64,000 nt of DNA from the NCBI RefSeq assembly GCF_040760005.1, contig NZ_CP099760.1, positions 645,001 through 709,000 of the forward strand. Direction: 5' to 3'. How positions within the stretch are numbered: the stretch's first letter is position 1; each line of letters opens with the position of its first letter. Positions 31,517-41,061 of this stretch are shown here, piece after piece. The notes beneath the pieces are model-generated. The model was given only the letters and a program-made list of their open reading frames with translations. It searched no databases and was not told where the DNA came from. Origin of the DNA: Pseudomonas sp. stari2 (lineage in GTDB: Bacteria > Pseudomonadota > Gammaproteobacteria > Pseudomonadales > Pseudomonadaceae). Position numbers and translations under genes: made by a program.

Positions 31517-32752
31517 TTAATTCGGTTGCGTCCAGCGGCGGAAAATCAGCGAGGTGTTGACCCCACCAAACGCGAAGTTGTTGTTCATCACGTAGTCGTG
31601 GTGCATCTGGCGGAATTCACCACGCAGGTAATCGAGCTTGCCGCAGTGCGGGTCGACCTCGTCGAGGTTGAACGTGTGCACGTACAGGTCACGGTTGAGC
31701 ATTTCGATGCTGAACCATGATTCCAGTGCGCCACAGGCACCCAGGGTGTGGCCGAGGAAGCTTTTCTGCGAGCTGATCGGCATGTGTTCACCGAACAGGC
31801 TGCTGGTAGCCAGAGTCTCGGCGATATCGCCCTGCTCGGTGGCCGTGCCGTGACCGTTCACGTAACCGATGGCGTCAGGCGTGAGGCCGGCGTCATCCAG
31901 TGCCAGCTCCATCGCACGGCGCATGGTGACTTGTTCCGGACGGGTGGTGTGCTGGCCGTCGGCGTTGCTGCCGAAGCCGACGACTTCGGCGTGAATATGC
32001 GCACCGCGAGCGAGGGCATGTTCGAGTTCTTCGAGCACCAGCATGCCGCCGCCTTCGCCGATCACCAGTCCGTCGCGGCCCTTGTCGTAGGGGCGTGGCG
32101 AGGTTTGCGGCGCATCGTTTTTCAGGCTGGTGGCGTACAGCGCGTCGAACACCATGGCCTCGGTCGGGCACAGTTCTTCGGCACCGCCGGCGAGCATCAG
32201 CGGCAAGCGACCGAACTTGATTGCCTCGTAGGCATAACCGATGCCCTGGCTGCCGCTGGTGCAGGCGCTGGAGGTCGGGATCAGGCGGCCGGTGAGGCCG
32301 AAGAAGATGCTGATGTTCGCCGCCGTGGTGTGCGGCATCATCCGCACGTAAGAGTTGGCGTTCAGGCCTTCGGCCACGGAATTCAGCAGCATGTTGCCGA
32401 ACGCCTTGATCTCGTCGGTGCTGCCGGTGGACGAGCCGCAGGCCACGCCCATGCGTCCGTCCTTGATCGATTCGTCGCCGAGCAGGCCGGCATCGGCCAA
32501 CGCTTTTTCGGCTGCGCCGACTGCCAGCCGCGAGACCCGACCCATGCTGCGCAATTGCTTGCGGGTCCAGTGCTCCGGCACCAGAAAATCATCGATCGGC
32601 CCGGCCAGTCGGGTGTTGAGTTCGCTGAAACGATCCCACTCGTCCATCCGGCGGATGCCGCTGCGGTTGGCCGCAAAGTTGCCGGCGATGGTGTCCCAGT
32701 CGCTGCCCAGCGAGGTGATGCCGGCCATGCCGGTGACGACAACGCGCTTCAT
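31517..32752 (-). CDS. Beta-ketoacyl-ACP synthase (FabF-like) of the aryl polyene cluster
   Basis: 411-residue condensing enzyme. Catalytic triad visible: Cys164 in SSACTSGSQG, His301 in VNGHGTATEQ and His335 in SFLGHTLGAC. In APE-type clusters two or more such synthases extend the aryl-primed chain with malonyl units. The ATG at 32752 overlaps the ketoreductase stop by ATGA and has GGAGG nine bases upstream; the GTG at 32758 is too close to that GGAGG. Last enzyme gene of the operon. Confidence 0.93.
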   Translation of the reverse strand: MKRVVVTGMAGITSLGSDWDTIAGNFAANRSGIRRMDEWDRFSELNTRLAGPIDDFLVPEHWTRKQLRSMGRVSRLAVGAAEKALADAGLLGDESIKDGRMGVACGSSTGSTDEIKAFGNMLLNSVAEGLNANSYVRMMPHTTAANISIFFGLTGRLIPTSSACTSGSQGIGYAYEAIKFGRLPLMLAGGAEELCPTEAMVFDALYATSLKNDAPQTSPRPYDKGRDGLVIGEGGGMLVLEELEHALARGAHIHAEVVGFGSNADGQHTTRPEQVTMRRAMELALDDAGLTPDAIGYVNGHGTATEQGDIAETLATSSLFGEHMPISSQKSFLGHTLGACGALESWFSIEMLNRDLYVHTFNLDEVDPHCGKLDYLRGEFRQMHHDYVMNNNFAFGGVNTSLIFRRWTQPN

Positions 32753-33480
32753 CAGCACAAGCCTCCGTTGACCGCCAGGACCTGGCGGGTGATGTACGAC
32801 GCTTCCGCCGACATCAGGAAATTCACCGCACCGGCCACCTCTTCAGGGGTGCCCATGCGTTGTGCCGGGATCATTTTCATCAGCTCTTCCACCGGCACGT
32901 TTTCGTCGAGCATGGCCGTGTCGATCAGGCCCGGCGCGACACAGTTGACTGTAATTTTGCGCTTGGCCAGTTCGATCGCCAACGCCTTTGCGGCGCCGAT
33001 CACGCCAGCCTTGGAAGCGCTGTAGTTGACCTGGCCACGGTTGCCGATCAGTCCCGAGACCGAGGTGATGCAAACAATGCGACCGGCCGCGCGGCGGCGG
33101 ATCATCGGCATCATCACCGGGTGCAGGACGTTGTAGAAACCGTCGAGGTTGGTACGCAATACGACGTCCCAATCGTCATCGCTCAAGGCCGGAAACGCGC
33201 CGTCGCGGGTCAGACCGGCGTTCAGCACTACGCCGTAATAGGCGCCGTGAGCTTCGACGTCGGCTTCGAGGATGGCCTTGCAGGTTTCGCGATCCGCCAC
33301 GTCGAATTGCAGGATGCGCGCGGTGCGACCCAGCGCTTCGACTTCGGCTTTCACCGCTTGGGCTTCGGCCACGCCGCTGCGGCAATGCAGGACGATATCG
33401 TGGCCGGCCTGGGCCAGGCGCAGGGCGATGGCGCGGCCGATGCCACGGCTGGAGCCGGTGACCAGTACGGATTCAGTCAT
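32752..33480 (-). CDS. 3-ketoacyl-ACP reductase (FabG-like)
   Basis: 242-residue short-chain dehydrogenase that reduces the beta-keto group of the growing polyene. TGSSRGIG at 9-16, NAG at 87-89 and the Ser140/Tyr153/Lys157 catalytic set (ITSVSG, YSASK) are intact. Overlaps the dehydratase gene upstream by 8 bases and the ketosynthase downstream by 1. Role in the polyene cycle is inferred from the cluster. Confidence 0.93.
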   Translation of the reverse strand: MTESVLVTGSSRGIGRAIALRLAQAGHDIVLHCRSGVAEAQAVKAEVEALGRTARILQFDVADRETCKAILEADVEAHGAYYGVVLNAGLTRDGAFPALSDDDWDVVLRTNLDGFYNVLHPVMMPMIRRRAAGRIVCITSVSGLIGNRGQVNYSASKAGVIGAAKALAIELAKRKITVNCVAPGLIDTAMLDENVPVEELMKMIPAQRMGTPEEVAGAVNFLMSAEASYITRQVLAVNGGLC

Positions 33481-33937
33481 CGTTCGACTCCTTCAATTGT
33501 TCAAGATATTGCGCCGCGTGCGGCGGGCGGAACACGTTCAGCCGGGCGCTGGCTTCAATGCCGGGCGCATTGATGTGGCATTCGAACACGCCCATGCCGT
33601 TGTCATCTTCCAGCGAGCGGATGCCGTGGATGGTCAGTTCACAGCCGACCGGAAACGCCTCGACATTGCATTCAAACTTGCGGGTGCCAAGCAGAAAGCC
33701 CAACTCCACCGCATTGCCTTTCTGCCGGGCATGGCAACCAGCGAACGCGGCAACACTCTGCGCCATCAGCTCGACGCCGACCCACGCCGGCAGACTGCCG
33801 TCGGGTAGGTTGAACAGGCCGTCGGGTTTGACCGTCAGGGTGGTGTGGATCTGCTCGTCGTCGAAGCGGAGGATCCGATCGATCAGAATCATGTCGCCAG
33901 CGTGGGGCAGCAATTCGGCGAGCGGCCAGTCATTCAT
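33473..33937 (-). CDS. Hotdog-fold 3-hydroxyacyl-ACP dehydratase (ApeP-like)
   Basis: 154 residues with a FabA/FabZ-like hotdog fold: His12 in LLPHAGDM and Glu56 in WVGVELMAQ are the likely catalytic pair. It would remove water to give the conjugated double bonds. In characterised APE systems this family pairs with a second, non-identical dehydratase; here the second is probably the C-terminal domain of the ligase fusion at 45258-46937. Confidence 0.88.
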   Translation of the reverse strand: MNDWPLAELLPHAGDMILIDRILRFDDEQIHTTLTVKPDGLFNLPDGSLPAWVGVELMAQSVAAFAGCHARQKGNAVELGFLLGTRKFECNVEAFPVGCELTIHGIRSLEDDNGMGVFECHINAPGIEASARLNVFRPPHAAQYLEQLKESNDD

Positions 33938-35130
33938 GGGGCGTCTCCGATAATCAGGCTGACGTTATTGCCACCGAAGGCAAACGAGTTGCTCATCAGG
34001 TAGCGGGGTGCAATGGACGCCAGGCGCTCGCTCGCGGTCACCCACTTCAGCGCTGGCAGGTCGGGATCGGCCTGGCCGTCCCAGACATGCGGCGGCAAGG
34101 CGTGGTCGGGGTTGTCGGCACTCAAACTCAACCAGCAGAACGCGGCTTCCAGCGCACCGGCAGCACCGAGGGTGTGGCCGGTCATCGGTTTGGTCGAGGA
34201 GCAAGCCACGCCCTGCGGGAACAGGGTGGAAACGGCCAGGCTTTCCATGGCGTCGTTGTGCTGGGTGGCGGTGCCGTGCAGGTTCAGATAACTGATTTGC
34301 GTGGTTTGCAGCTGCGCGCGACCCAGTGCCTGTTGCATGGCTTGCAACGCGCCACGGCCGGACGGTTCCGGTGCGGAAATATGGTGTGCATCGGAGCTGG
34401 CGCCGGCGCCCAGCAGGGCAATGGCCGGGCCGTCGCCGCGCTGTTTGCTCATGACGAACAGCACTGCCGCTTCGCCGATGTTGATTCCGTTTCGGTTAGC
34501 CGAGAACGGATTGCAGCGCTCGCCGGATACCGCTTCCAGCGACGAGAATCCGTTGAGGGTCAGCTTGCACAGGCTGTCGACTCCGCCGCACAACACCGCA
34601 TCGCACAGCCCCAGATCCAACAGGCGCCGTGCGCTCATCAGGGCCCTGGCGCTGGAGGTGCATGCGGTGGAAATCACGTAGGTCGGGCCGCTCAGTTGCA
34701 GCCAGTCGGCAAGGAAAGTCGCCGGGGCGCCGAGTTCCTGTTGTCGGTAGTCGTAATCGTCCGGGAACTGTTGGTTGCGAATGTAATGCGCCAGACCCCG
34801 GCTGGCCTCGTCGATACCCGAGGTGCTGGTGCCAAGCACCACGCCAATTCGATCCGGGCCGTAGGCCTGAATGGCGGCGTCGATGTGGGTGCGAATCTGC
34901 AGCGCGGCTTCCAGCAGCAACTGATTGTTGCGGCTCTTGTGTGCCGCCAGCTGTGGCGGAATCGGTGCCAGATCACCGTGCACCGCGGCCACCGGCAACT
35001 CGCGATCCGGTACCCAGCCTGACTCGTGGCGCATGCCCGAGCAATCGCCGGCGAACAGTTTGCGTGCGATCTCTTGCTTGTCACGGCCCAGGGCGCAGAT
35101 CACGCCGAGGGCGTTGAGGTAGGCGGTCAT
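33934..35130 (-). CDS. Beta-ketoacyl-ACP synthase, second of the cluster
   Basis: 398-residue KAS I/II-like synthase with Cys157 (STACTSSA), His285 (LHGTATQHND) and His319 (MTGHTLGAAG). It differs clearly from the synthase at 31517-32752, and APE systems use distinct synthases for different steps or complexes. Overlaps the dehydratase by 4 bases and the lipoprotein gene by 4. Confidence 0.92.
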   Translation of the reverse strand: MTAYLNALGVICALGRDKQEIARKLFAGDCSGMRHESGWVPDRELPVAAVHGDLAPIPPQLAAHKSRNNQLLLEAALQIRTHIDAAIQAYGPDRIGVVLGTSTSGIDEASRGLAHYIRNQQFPDDYDYRQQELGAPATFLADWLQLSGPTYVISTACTSSARALMSARRLLDLGLCDAVLCGGVDSLCKLTLNGFSSLEAVSGERCNPFSANRNGINIGEAAVLFVMSKQRGDGPAIALLGAGASSDAHHISAPEPSGRGALQAMQQALGRAQLQTTQISYLNLHGTATQHNDAMESLAVSTLFPQGVACSSTKPMTGHTLGAAGALEAAFCWLSLSADNPDHALPPHVWDGQADPDLPALKWVTASERLASIAPRYLMSNSFAFGGNNVSLIIGDAP

Positions 35131-35609
35131 GGCGTCGATTCACCTAAGGGAGAAACCCGATACTGCGGGCCTTGGGGCAGGTTCAATTCGAAGCTCAACG
35201 GTTGTGCATAACGGATGTCCCAATGTGCCGGCAAGGTGCGTTGCCCGCCGTGTTGCTGCGCGGTGGGGTAGTTGCGCGACAGCTCGCCGGCAGGCGTCAG
35301 GGCGAACAACAGTGCTGCGAACAACTCCCGGGCCTCCGGATTCGGCGGCAGCAGGCCGTCAGCCTGCCAGCGTCCGTCGATCAGTTGCTGACGGGCCTGG
35401 GGGATGCCGAGCGGGTCCATCATCGACCAGCGAATGCCCGGGCCCTCGCGCTGGATCACCAGCAACCAGTCCTGACGCTGTTCGGCTTGCTGGCGCTCGA
35501 TGTGCAATTGCAGCGGAAGGGGCAGCGTCGGGTTATCCACAGGCAACGGCGCCTGGCTGGCGCAAGCGCTCAGCAGCAAGGCGCAGGCGAGCATCAGAAC
35601 ACGCAACAT
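35127..35609 (-). CDS. DUF3261 outer-membrane lipoprotein
   Basis: 160 residues; signal peptide with lipobox LLSAC (Cys16), then a small beta-rich domain (LLVIQREGPGIRWSMMDPLG, LIDGRWQADG). DUF3261 lipoproteins are standard members of APE clusters and are thought to take part in delivering or anchoring the pigment at the outer membrane together with the LolA-like protein. Residue after the Cys is Ala, consistent with outer-membrane sorting. Confidence 0.85.
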   Translation of the reverse strand: MLRVLMLACALLLSACASQAPLPVDNPTLPLPLQLHIERQQAEQRQDWLLVIQREGPGIRWSMMDPLGIPQARQQLIDGRWQADGLLPPNPEARELFAALLFALTPAGELSRNYPTAQQHGGQRTLPAHWDIRYAQPLSFELNLPQGPQYRVSPLGESTP

Positions 35610-36334
35610 CAGACGGCCTCTTCCAGCGGTTTGCGCGCCACGACATTGACCAGGGTTTCTTCACGCTGGCCAAACGGTTTCGGCTTGCGCAGGCCAAAAC
35701 GTTCCAACAGACCAAAATCCTTTGAGCGGCTCCACCACAGGTACGGGTAGGAAACATTCCGCTCGCCGAACTCGAATCCCTGCTGGCGAATCATTTCCAG
35801 ATACTGCGCCGCACTCTTTTGCACGTGCATCGGATGGCGGAACAGCCAACGGATGACCCACGTATCAATGTAAGCCTCGGTGGACTCGGCGAACAGCAGA
35901 TAACCGCCCGGTTTGAGCACTCGGTAGAACTCGGCCAGGGCCTTTTCCTGTTCCACCAGATGATGAAAGGTCTGGTGACAGAACAGCAGATCGACGCTCG
36001 CATCCGGGACATTCAAAGTTGCGCAGTCGCTGCCGATCAGCTCGACGGCGAAGCCCTGGCGCGCGGCTTCGGCGGCGCTCAATTCCAGGCTGTGCGGGTC
36101 GGCATCGACGCCGATCAAACGCTGTGGGGCGAAGGTCTGGCGCAAGTGGCCGAAGGATTTGCCCTGACCGCATCCGGCATCCAGCAGCACCGGGTTGGCC
36201 GGCAGCGACTCGCTGAACAAGCCGCGCAAATCGTTGATCGCCACGCGCAATACATGGTGCTGCCAGGTGTGGCTGCGCAGGAACCAGAAGCCGAACCGGG
36301 TTTCCTCGACGTAGCTGTCGCTCAAGTAATTCAT
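35609..36334 (-). CDS. SAM-dependent methyltransferase of the cluster
   Basis: 241-residue class I methyltransferase: motif I DAGCGQGKS at 52-60, acidic residue in GVDAD, and LKPGGYLLFAEST. The C-terminal part is rich in aromatic residues (YPYLWWSRSKDF). Some aryl polyenes carry methyl groups on the phenol head, which this enzyme could add; this is inference. Overlaps the flavin oxidoreductase gene by 4 bases. Confidence 0.85.
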   Translation of the reverse strand: MNYLSDSYVEETRFGFWFLRSHTWQHHVLRVAINDLRGLFSESLPANPVLLDAGCGQGKSFGHLRQTFAPQRLIGVDADPHSLELSAAEAARQGFAVELIGSDCATLNVPDASVDLLFCHQTFHHLVEQEKALAEFYRVLKPGGYLLFAESTEAYIDTWVIRWLFRHPMHVQKSAAQYLEMIRQQGFEFGERNVSYPYLWWSRSKDFGLLERFGLRKPKPFGQREETLVNVVARKPLEEAV

Positions 36335-37578
36335 GTGTCGTCCTTTGCACAGAGTTCGGAAATCATCTTCAGCCGACGGCGCGCTTCGCTGACGAACGGG
36401 TTGCGTTCGTCCCAGGCGTAACCGGCGAGGATCGAGCAGATCATGCGACGGATGTCCGGGGAGGCCTGCTCATGGAAAATCACGTCCTGGAAAGTGCCGG
36501 CGTACCAGCCCTCGACGTAGGCGCGGAAGGTGTCGACGCCGCGTTTCAAGGGTTCGGCGAACTCGCTTTGCCAGTCCACGGTTTCGCCCTGCAACTGCCG
36601 GTGCAATACGCCGGCGGCCATGCTCGCCGAACGCATGGCGATGGTTACGCCGGAGGAGAACACCGGGTCGAGAAATTCCGCCGCGTTGCCCAGCAGCGCA
36701 AAGCCGGGGCCGTGCAGGGTTTTGACGTTGGCCGCGTAACCGCCAAGGGTGCGCGCCGGGGTATCCCAAACGGCGTTGTTCAATACCTTGGCCAGGCTTG
36801 GCGTTTCGGCGATGAACCCGCGCAGGCAAGCGTCGAGATCGGTATCGCGACCGTTGAAATGTTCAGCGGCAGCAACGACGCCGACCGAGCAGCGACCGTT
36901 GCTGAACGGGATCGTCCAGAACCAGATGTCGCGATGCTGCGGATGGGTTGTGACGAGGATTTTTTCGCGGTCGAAGGCCGGGTGGTCGATGTGATCTTCG
37001 ACGTGGGTGAACACGGCCTGGCGCACCGGGAAATTCGATGGAGCCTCCAGGTCCAGCAAGCGAGACAGTACGCGGCCGTAGCCGCTGGCGTCGAGGACGA
37101 AACCGGCCTCGACACGGTACTCGCTGCCGTTTTCGCGACGCACATCGAGTTGCGGACGCGGACGCTCGAAGTCGACGCTGACAATGGCGTCGCCATAACG
37201 GATTTCCACACCTTGCAGCGCTGCTTGATCGGCCAGCAGTTTGTCGAAGTCGGCGCGTTGTACCTGGAAGGTGGTCGGTTTGCCGCCAGTGAATGTATCG
37301 CCGAAATCGAACGCGCTATAGCGCTCGCCCCACGCAAATGCGGCCCCGGTCTTGCGCTGGAATCCGGCGGCGTTCACGGCGTCGAGCATTCCCGCTTCTT
37401 CGACGAAATCCAGGCAATGACTGAGCAGGCTTTCGCCGATGGAAAACCGCGGAAAATGCTGGCGCTCGATGACCAGCACGTCGTGCCCCTTGCGCTTGAG
37501 CAACGCAGCGGCAATGGCGCCGGACGGGCCGGCGCCGATGATCACGACCTGACGGGATTCCGTTTCAACGATTGGCAC
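36331..37578 (-). CDS. FAD-dependent oxidoreductase (halogenase/hydroxylase-like)
   Basis: 415-residue single-component flavoprotein of the tryptophan-halogenase-like superfamily: GAGPSG dinucleotide loop at 15-20, QRADFDKLL, and the second FAD motif LLGNAAEFLDPVFSSGV. The halogenase WxWxIP motif is present only as WFWTIPF, shared with related reductases, so halogenation cannot be claimed. It may modify the aryl head. Start set at the GTG at 37578 with AGGAG five bases upstream; the TTG at 37599 lacks a ribosome site. Overlaps the antiporter gene by 14 bases. Confidence 0.82.
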   Translation of the reverse strand: MPIVETESRQVVIIGAGPSGAIAAALLKRKGHDVLVIERQHFPRFSIGESLLSHCLDFVEEAGMLDAVNAAGFQRKTGAAFAWGERYSAFDFGDTFTGGKPTTFQVQRADFDKLLADQAALQGVEIRYGDAIVSVDFERPRPQLDVRRENGSEYRVEAGFVLDASGYGRVLSRLLDLEAPSNFPVRQAVFTHVEDHIDHPAFDREKILVTTHPQHRDIWFWTIPFSNGRCSVGVVAAAEHFNGRDTDLDACLRGFIAETPSLAKVLNNAVWDTPARTLGGYAANVKTLHGPGFALLGNAAEFLDPVFSSGVTIAMRSASMAAGVLHRQLQGETVDWQSEFAEPLKRGVDTFRAYVEGWYAGTFQDVIFHEQASPDIRRMICSILAGYAWDERNPFVSEARRRLKMISELCAKDDT

Positions 37579-38725
37579 GCGAGCTCCTGGGTACGGCAAT
37601 AGGGTTCAGAGACGCACGGTGCAGGCCGATGAAGGCCGGCAGCAGCGTCGCAATCAGTCCCATCAGCATCAGCGCAAAGTACAACGCCGGGCTGATGAGC
37701 TGTTGTTGCAACAGCAAGTTGAGAAAGACGATTTCGCTCAAACCGCGAATGTTCAGCAGCACGCTCTCGCGCCAGCGGCTGGCGCCTTCGAACGACGCAC
37801 CGGCCCAGCCGAGGCCCAGCCAGTTACCGAGCAGTTTGCTGGCGATCGGCAACAGCAGCAGTGCTGCCCATTGCACAGCGCCGAGGCTGGCGAGGGCGCT
37901 GTGCACATCGATCTGCACAATGCCAAAGGTGAGGATCAGCGGAATCGCGATCCAGGTCTGCAAACGATTCATCCAGCGTGCCGGCAACGGCAGCACCAGC
38001 GGCACTTTCAGCACGGCCATGCACAGCAAATAGCCGATGCCGAAAATCAGCGCATTGAGCTTGTAGTGTTCGGCCAGCACCAGCAGCACAAAGAAACCCA
38101 GGCTGTAAGTCAGCGGCCGGCGGATTGCGAACACCCGCAGCAGCAACGGTACGCAGGCCAGTCCCAGCGGCAGCAACAGGCTGCTCAGGTGCAGGCTGCC
38201 CTGGGCGAGGCCGAACAGGGTCCAGCAGGTCAGGTCGATCAGGATCGCAGTCTGTACCAGGCGCCGGGTCGCGGCGGGCGGATAGTCGATGTGGCGCAGG
38301 TATAGATACAGCACCGGGATCGCGGTGATCGCGAACACCAGACCGATCGCCAGCGAGTTGATCCATGGTTGCGCCGGCAGCAGCCAATACGCCGTTGCGA
38401 GTCCGCAGGCGAACGGCACGGCGAAACTCGGCACGGCGATTTTCACGCTCTGGCGGTCCAGACGCAGGTCGATTACGTCGCTGAGAATGTGCCCGAGCAA
38501 CAGCGCAAAACTCAGGCTGTAGAGGTTTTTCAACCAGTCCGGTGCAATCAGGTCGGCACCACTGAGCTGCCAGCCCGGTTCGATCCAGAAATACATCAAC
38601 AGCGGCAGGATGAAGCTGGCCAGCAGCAACTGGCTGACAATCGGAATCAACCCGAAATGTCGACCGACACGGGTGGCCACGGCGAACAGTGCCAGGGCCA
38701 TGACCCAGAAGACTGCGACCATCAT
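37565..38725 (-). CDS. CPA2/Kef-like cation:proton antiporter family membrane protein
   Basis: 386 residues with about 11-12 hydrophobic helices. The C-terminal pattern NIRGLSEIVFLNLLLQQQLI followed by SPALYFALMLMGLIATLLP is that of Na+/H+ exchangers, and an Asp in ILIDLTCWTLFG sits where CPA2 proteins have their transport Asp. There is no TrkA domain. Coupled by ATGA to the MMPL gene before it and overlapping the oxidoreductase after it, so it is a true operon member. Not a standard APE gene to my knowledge; role unknown. Confidence 0.75.
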   Translation of the reverse strand: MMVAVFWVMALALFAVATRVGRHFGLIPIVSQLLLASFILPLLMYFWIEPGWQLSGADLIAPDWLKNLYSLSFALLLGHILSDVIDLRLDRQSVKIAVPSFAVPFACGLATAYWLLPAQPWINSLAIGLVFAITAIPVLYLYLRHIDYPPAATRRLVQTAILIDLTCWTLFGLAQGSLHLSSLLLPLGLACVPLLLRVFAIRRPLTYSLGFFVLLVLAEHYKLNALIFGIGYLLCMAVLKVPLVLPLPARWMNRLQTWIAIPLILTFGIVQIDVHSALASLGAVQWAALLLLPIASKLLGNWLGLGWAGASFEGASRWRESVLLNIRGLSEIVFLNLLLQQQLISPALYFALMLMGLIATLLPAFIGLHRASLNPIAVPRSSRANR

Positions 38726-41061
38726 GTTGCCGGCTCCGCGACTGTTGCGGCATGGACATGACGCCCGGCCCACGGCGCCAGCATGAAGCTGAAGGCCAGC
38801 CCGAGGCTTACCGACAACCCGAAGTTGCTCACCGCCGGTGTACTCGACACCGCCAGCAGGCCGAATGACAGCCAGGTCGTCAGCGCCGCCAGCAAAGTGC
38901 CGAGCAGACTGACGGCTGCGCCGCCGACCTGCTCGCGCATCAGGATTGCGTAATCGACGCTGATCGCCGTCACCAGCAACAGACCGAACAGGCTGAACAG
39001 GGTCAGCGGCTGACCGAGCCAGCCGAGGCTGGCCAGACTGCACAGCGCGGCGAGCAGCGGCAGGGAAACGATGCGCAATGCACCGCCGAGACCGAACGGC
39101 AGAATCAGCACCAGCACGATCAGCACGCAGGAGGCGAGTTTCAGTTCGGCGGCGCTGATCTGGGTTTCGGCAAACACCCGGTTAAGGTCACCGAGGCGAT
39201 CCACCAGCTCCACACCGGGCAGGTCCAGTGCCTGCACCCGCAGCAGCGCCGGGTTGTTCAGGCCTTGCAGGCTGACCATCGCCGCCACACCGCCCTCGAC
39301 CGGGCCGAGCCACAAGGTGCGGTAGGGCTCGCCGAGCGGGCCGCTGAGCGCGGTGTCGATGTCTTCGGCGGGCAGGGACTGCAACTGTGTCAGTTCGGTT
39401 TGCAGGGCTGCGAGCGGTACGCCGACTTCAAGCAGCGGCTGCCAGAATTGCGGCAACTTGTTCAGCGCCTCGCGAACCTGCTGTTGCTGGCTCGGCGAGC
39501 TGACCAGTTGGTTGAGCGCCAGAAAACCCTGCAACTTGTCGAGGTTGACCAGTTGCTCCAGTCGCTCACTCAACGCGGCCTGACGTTCCAGCAGTTGCTC
39601 CTGATTTTCTGCGCGTACCAGGAAGAACTGGCTGGTCGGTTGATAGCCGGTGATGCGGGCGATGGCCTGCGCCTCGTCGGTCAGATGCTGCGGTGCGCCG
39701 ACCCACTGGCGGATGTCGTTCTTGGTCTGTAGTTGCACCAGACCGCCGGCGCAGAAGGCGATCAGCAGGGCGAACAGAATCGGTGTGCGCACGTGTTCCA
39801 GCAGGGTTTTCCGAAGGTTGACCATGCGTTCGGCCAGCCGCAACGGCCATTGCGCCGGGCGTAATTCGACGTTGCTCAACAGCGCCGGCAGCAGGCACAC
39901 CGCCGACAGGTAAGCGCCGAGCAGGCCAGCGGCGGAGAACACGGCAATTTGGGTCAGGGCAGGGAACGGCGTCCAGGCCAGCGCCAGATAACCGATGGCG
40001 CTGGTGATCAGGCTCAGGGTCAGGCCCGAGACGGTCAGGCGCAGCGCCGGCCAGCTGCGCCAGGGCTTGAGGCTCCAGCTCTTGGACAGATAGTGCAACG
40101 GGTAATCCACCGCGACACCGATCAGGCTCGAGCCGAGCACCAACGTCATGACATGCAGGTGCCCGAACAGCGCCACGCAGGCCACTGCCCCGAACAGCAT
40201 GCCCACCAGCACCGGAATGAACGCCAGCAACACCCGCCAGCGGCGGAAGGCGAGCAACAGCAGCAACAGAATGCCGAGTGTCGCGCCGCCGCCGACCCAG
40301 GAAATTTCCCGGGTCGCTTGCTGTTGGCCGTTGGCCGCGTAGAGCAGTCCGCTGGCGGCCAGCAGTTGTACATCGGATTTCGCCGCTTGCTCGCGGCTGT
40401 GTTGCAGCAGCGCGGCGACTTGGAGCGGCAGGTTCATGTCGAAGGCGTTGCCGGTGGTACGTGCCCGCAGCAGCACCCAGCTCTTGCCGTCAGCATCGGC
40501 GATCAACGCGCCGCTGCCGATGTCCAGTTGCACCGCCCCGTGTTGCGGCTGGCTGTTCTGGATACGGCCAGTCAGGCCCAGCCAGTCGTCCTGGCTCGGC
40601 ACCAGACTGAAACCGGTGAACGGATCGAACAGCGCCTGCACCCGTTGCTGGGTGAAGGCATCCGGGTGTTCGATCAGCAGTTGTCGATCATCCGCCGAGA
40701 GCATCGCCAGTCGCCCTTGCAACAGTTGCGTGCGCAGGGCGGGCAGATCGGCTTGCAGGTTCCACTGGACCTTTTCGAACAGTCCGCTGGCCTGCCATTG
40801 CTCGCCCAAAGTCTGGGCCATGGCGACGGCTTGCTGGCGATCCGTGTGACCGACCAGCACCAGCATTTCCCGGTTGAGCGGTTCCTGCATGCGTTGTTCG
40901 GCACGCTGCTCGATCGCGTCCGGGTGGGTGCCGGGCACCAGCTCCATCAGGTTCGCCGACAGCGGTGCGCCGTCGCGCCACTGCCAGGCGCCCAGTGCGA
41001 CGACGGCCAGCAACAGGATCAGGAACAGCCAGGGCAGCCTGCGTTCACTCGGCAAAGTCAT
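38722..41061 (-). CDS. MMPL/RND-family lipid exporter
   Basis: 779-residue inner-membrane permease with the RND layout: one N-terminal helix, a large periplasmic loop, a helix bundle (GGGATLGILLLLLLAFRRWR onward), a second periplasmic loop and a second bundle near the C-terminus. Related to the COG4258 exporters found in APE and xanthomonadin clusters, presumed to move the lipid-linked pigment out of the inner membrane. Overlaps the LolA-like gene by 17 bases. Confidence 0.87.
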   Translation of the reverse strand: MTLPSERRLPWLFLILLLAVVALGAWQWRDGAPLSANLMELVPGTHPDAIEQRAEQRMQEPLNREMLVLVGHTDRQQAVAMAQTLGEQWQASGLFEKVQWNLQADLPALRTQLLQGRLAMLSADDRQLLIEHPDAFTQQRVQALFDPFTGFSLVPSQDDWLGLTGRIQNSQPQHGAVQLDIGSGALIADADGKSWVLLRARTTGNAFDMNLPLQVAALLQHSREQAAKSDVQLLAASGLLYAANGQQQATREISWVGGGATLGILLLLLLAFRRWRVLLAFIPVLVGMLFGAVACVALFGHLHVMTLVLGSSLIGVAVDYPLHYLSKSWSLKPWRSWPALRLTVSGLTLSLITSAIGYLALAWTPFPALTQIAVFSAAGLLGAYLSAVCLLPALLSNVELRPAQWPLRLAERMVNLRKTLLEHVRTPILFALLIAFCAGGLVQLQTKNDIRQWVGAPQHLTDEAQAIARITGYQPTSQFFLVRAENQEQLLERQAALSERLEQLVNLDKLQGFLALNQLVSSPSQQQQVREALNKLPQFWQPLLEVGVPLAALQTELTQLQSLPAEDIDTALSGPLGEPYRTLWLGPVEGGVAAMVSLQGLNNPALLRVQALDLPGVELVDRLGDLNRVFAETQISAAELKLASCVLIVLVLILPFGLGGALRIVSLPLLAALCSLASLGWLGQPLTLFSLFGLLLVTAISVDYAILMREQVGGAAVSLLGTLLAALTTWLSFGLLAVSSTPAVSNFGLSVSLGLAFSFMLAPWAGRHVHAATVAEPAT

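Noticed and set aside
36331..37578. Flavin-dependent halogenase activity for the FAD oxidoreductase
   Set aside because: The family is related to halogenases, but the diagnostic WxWxIP is only partly matched and cluster relatives are not known to halogenate, so only an oxidoreductase call is supported.
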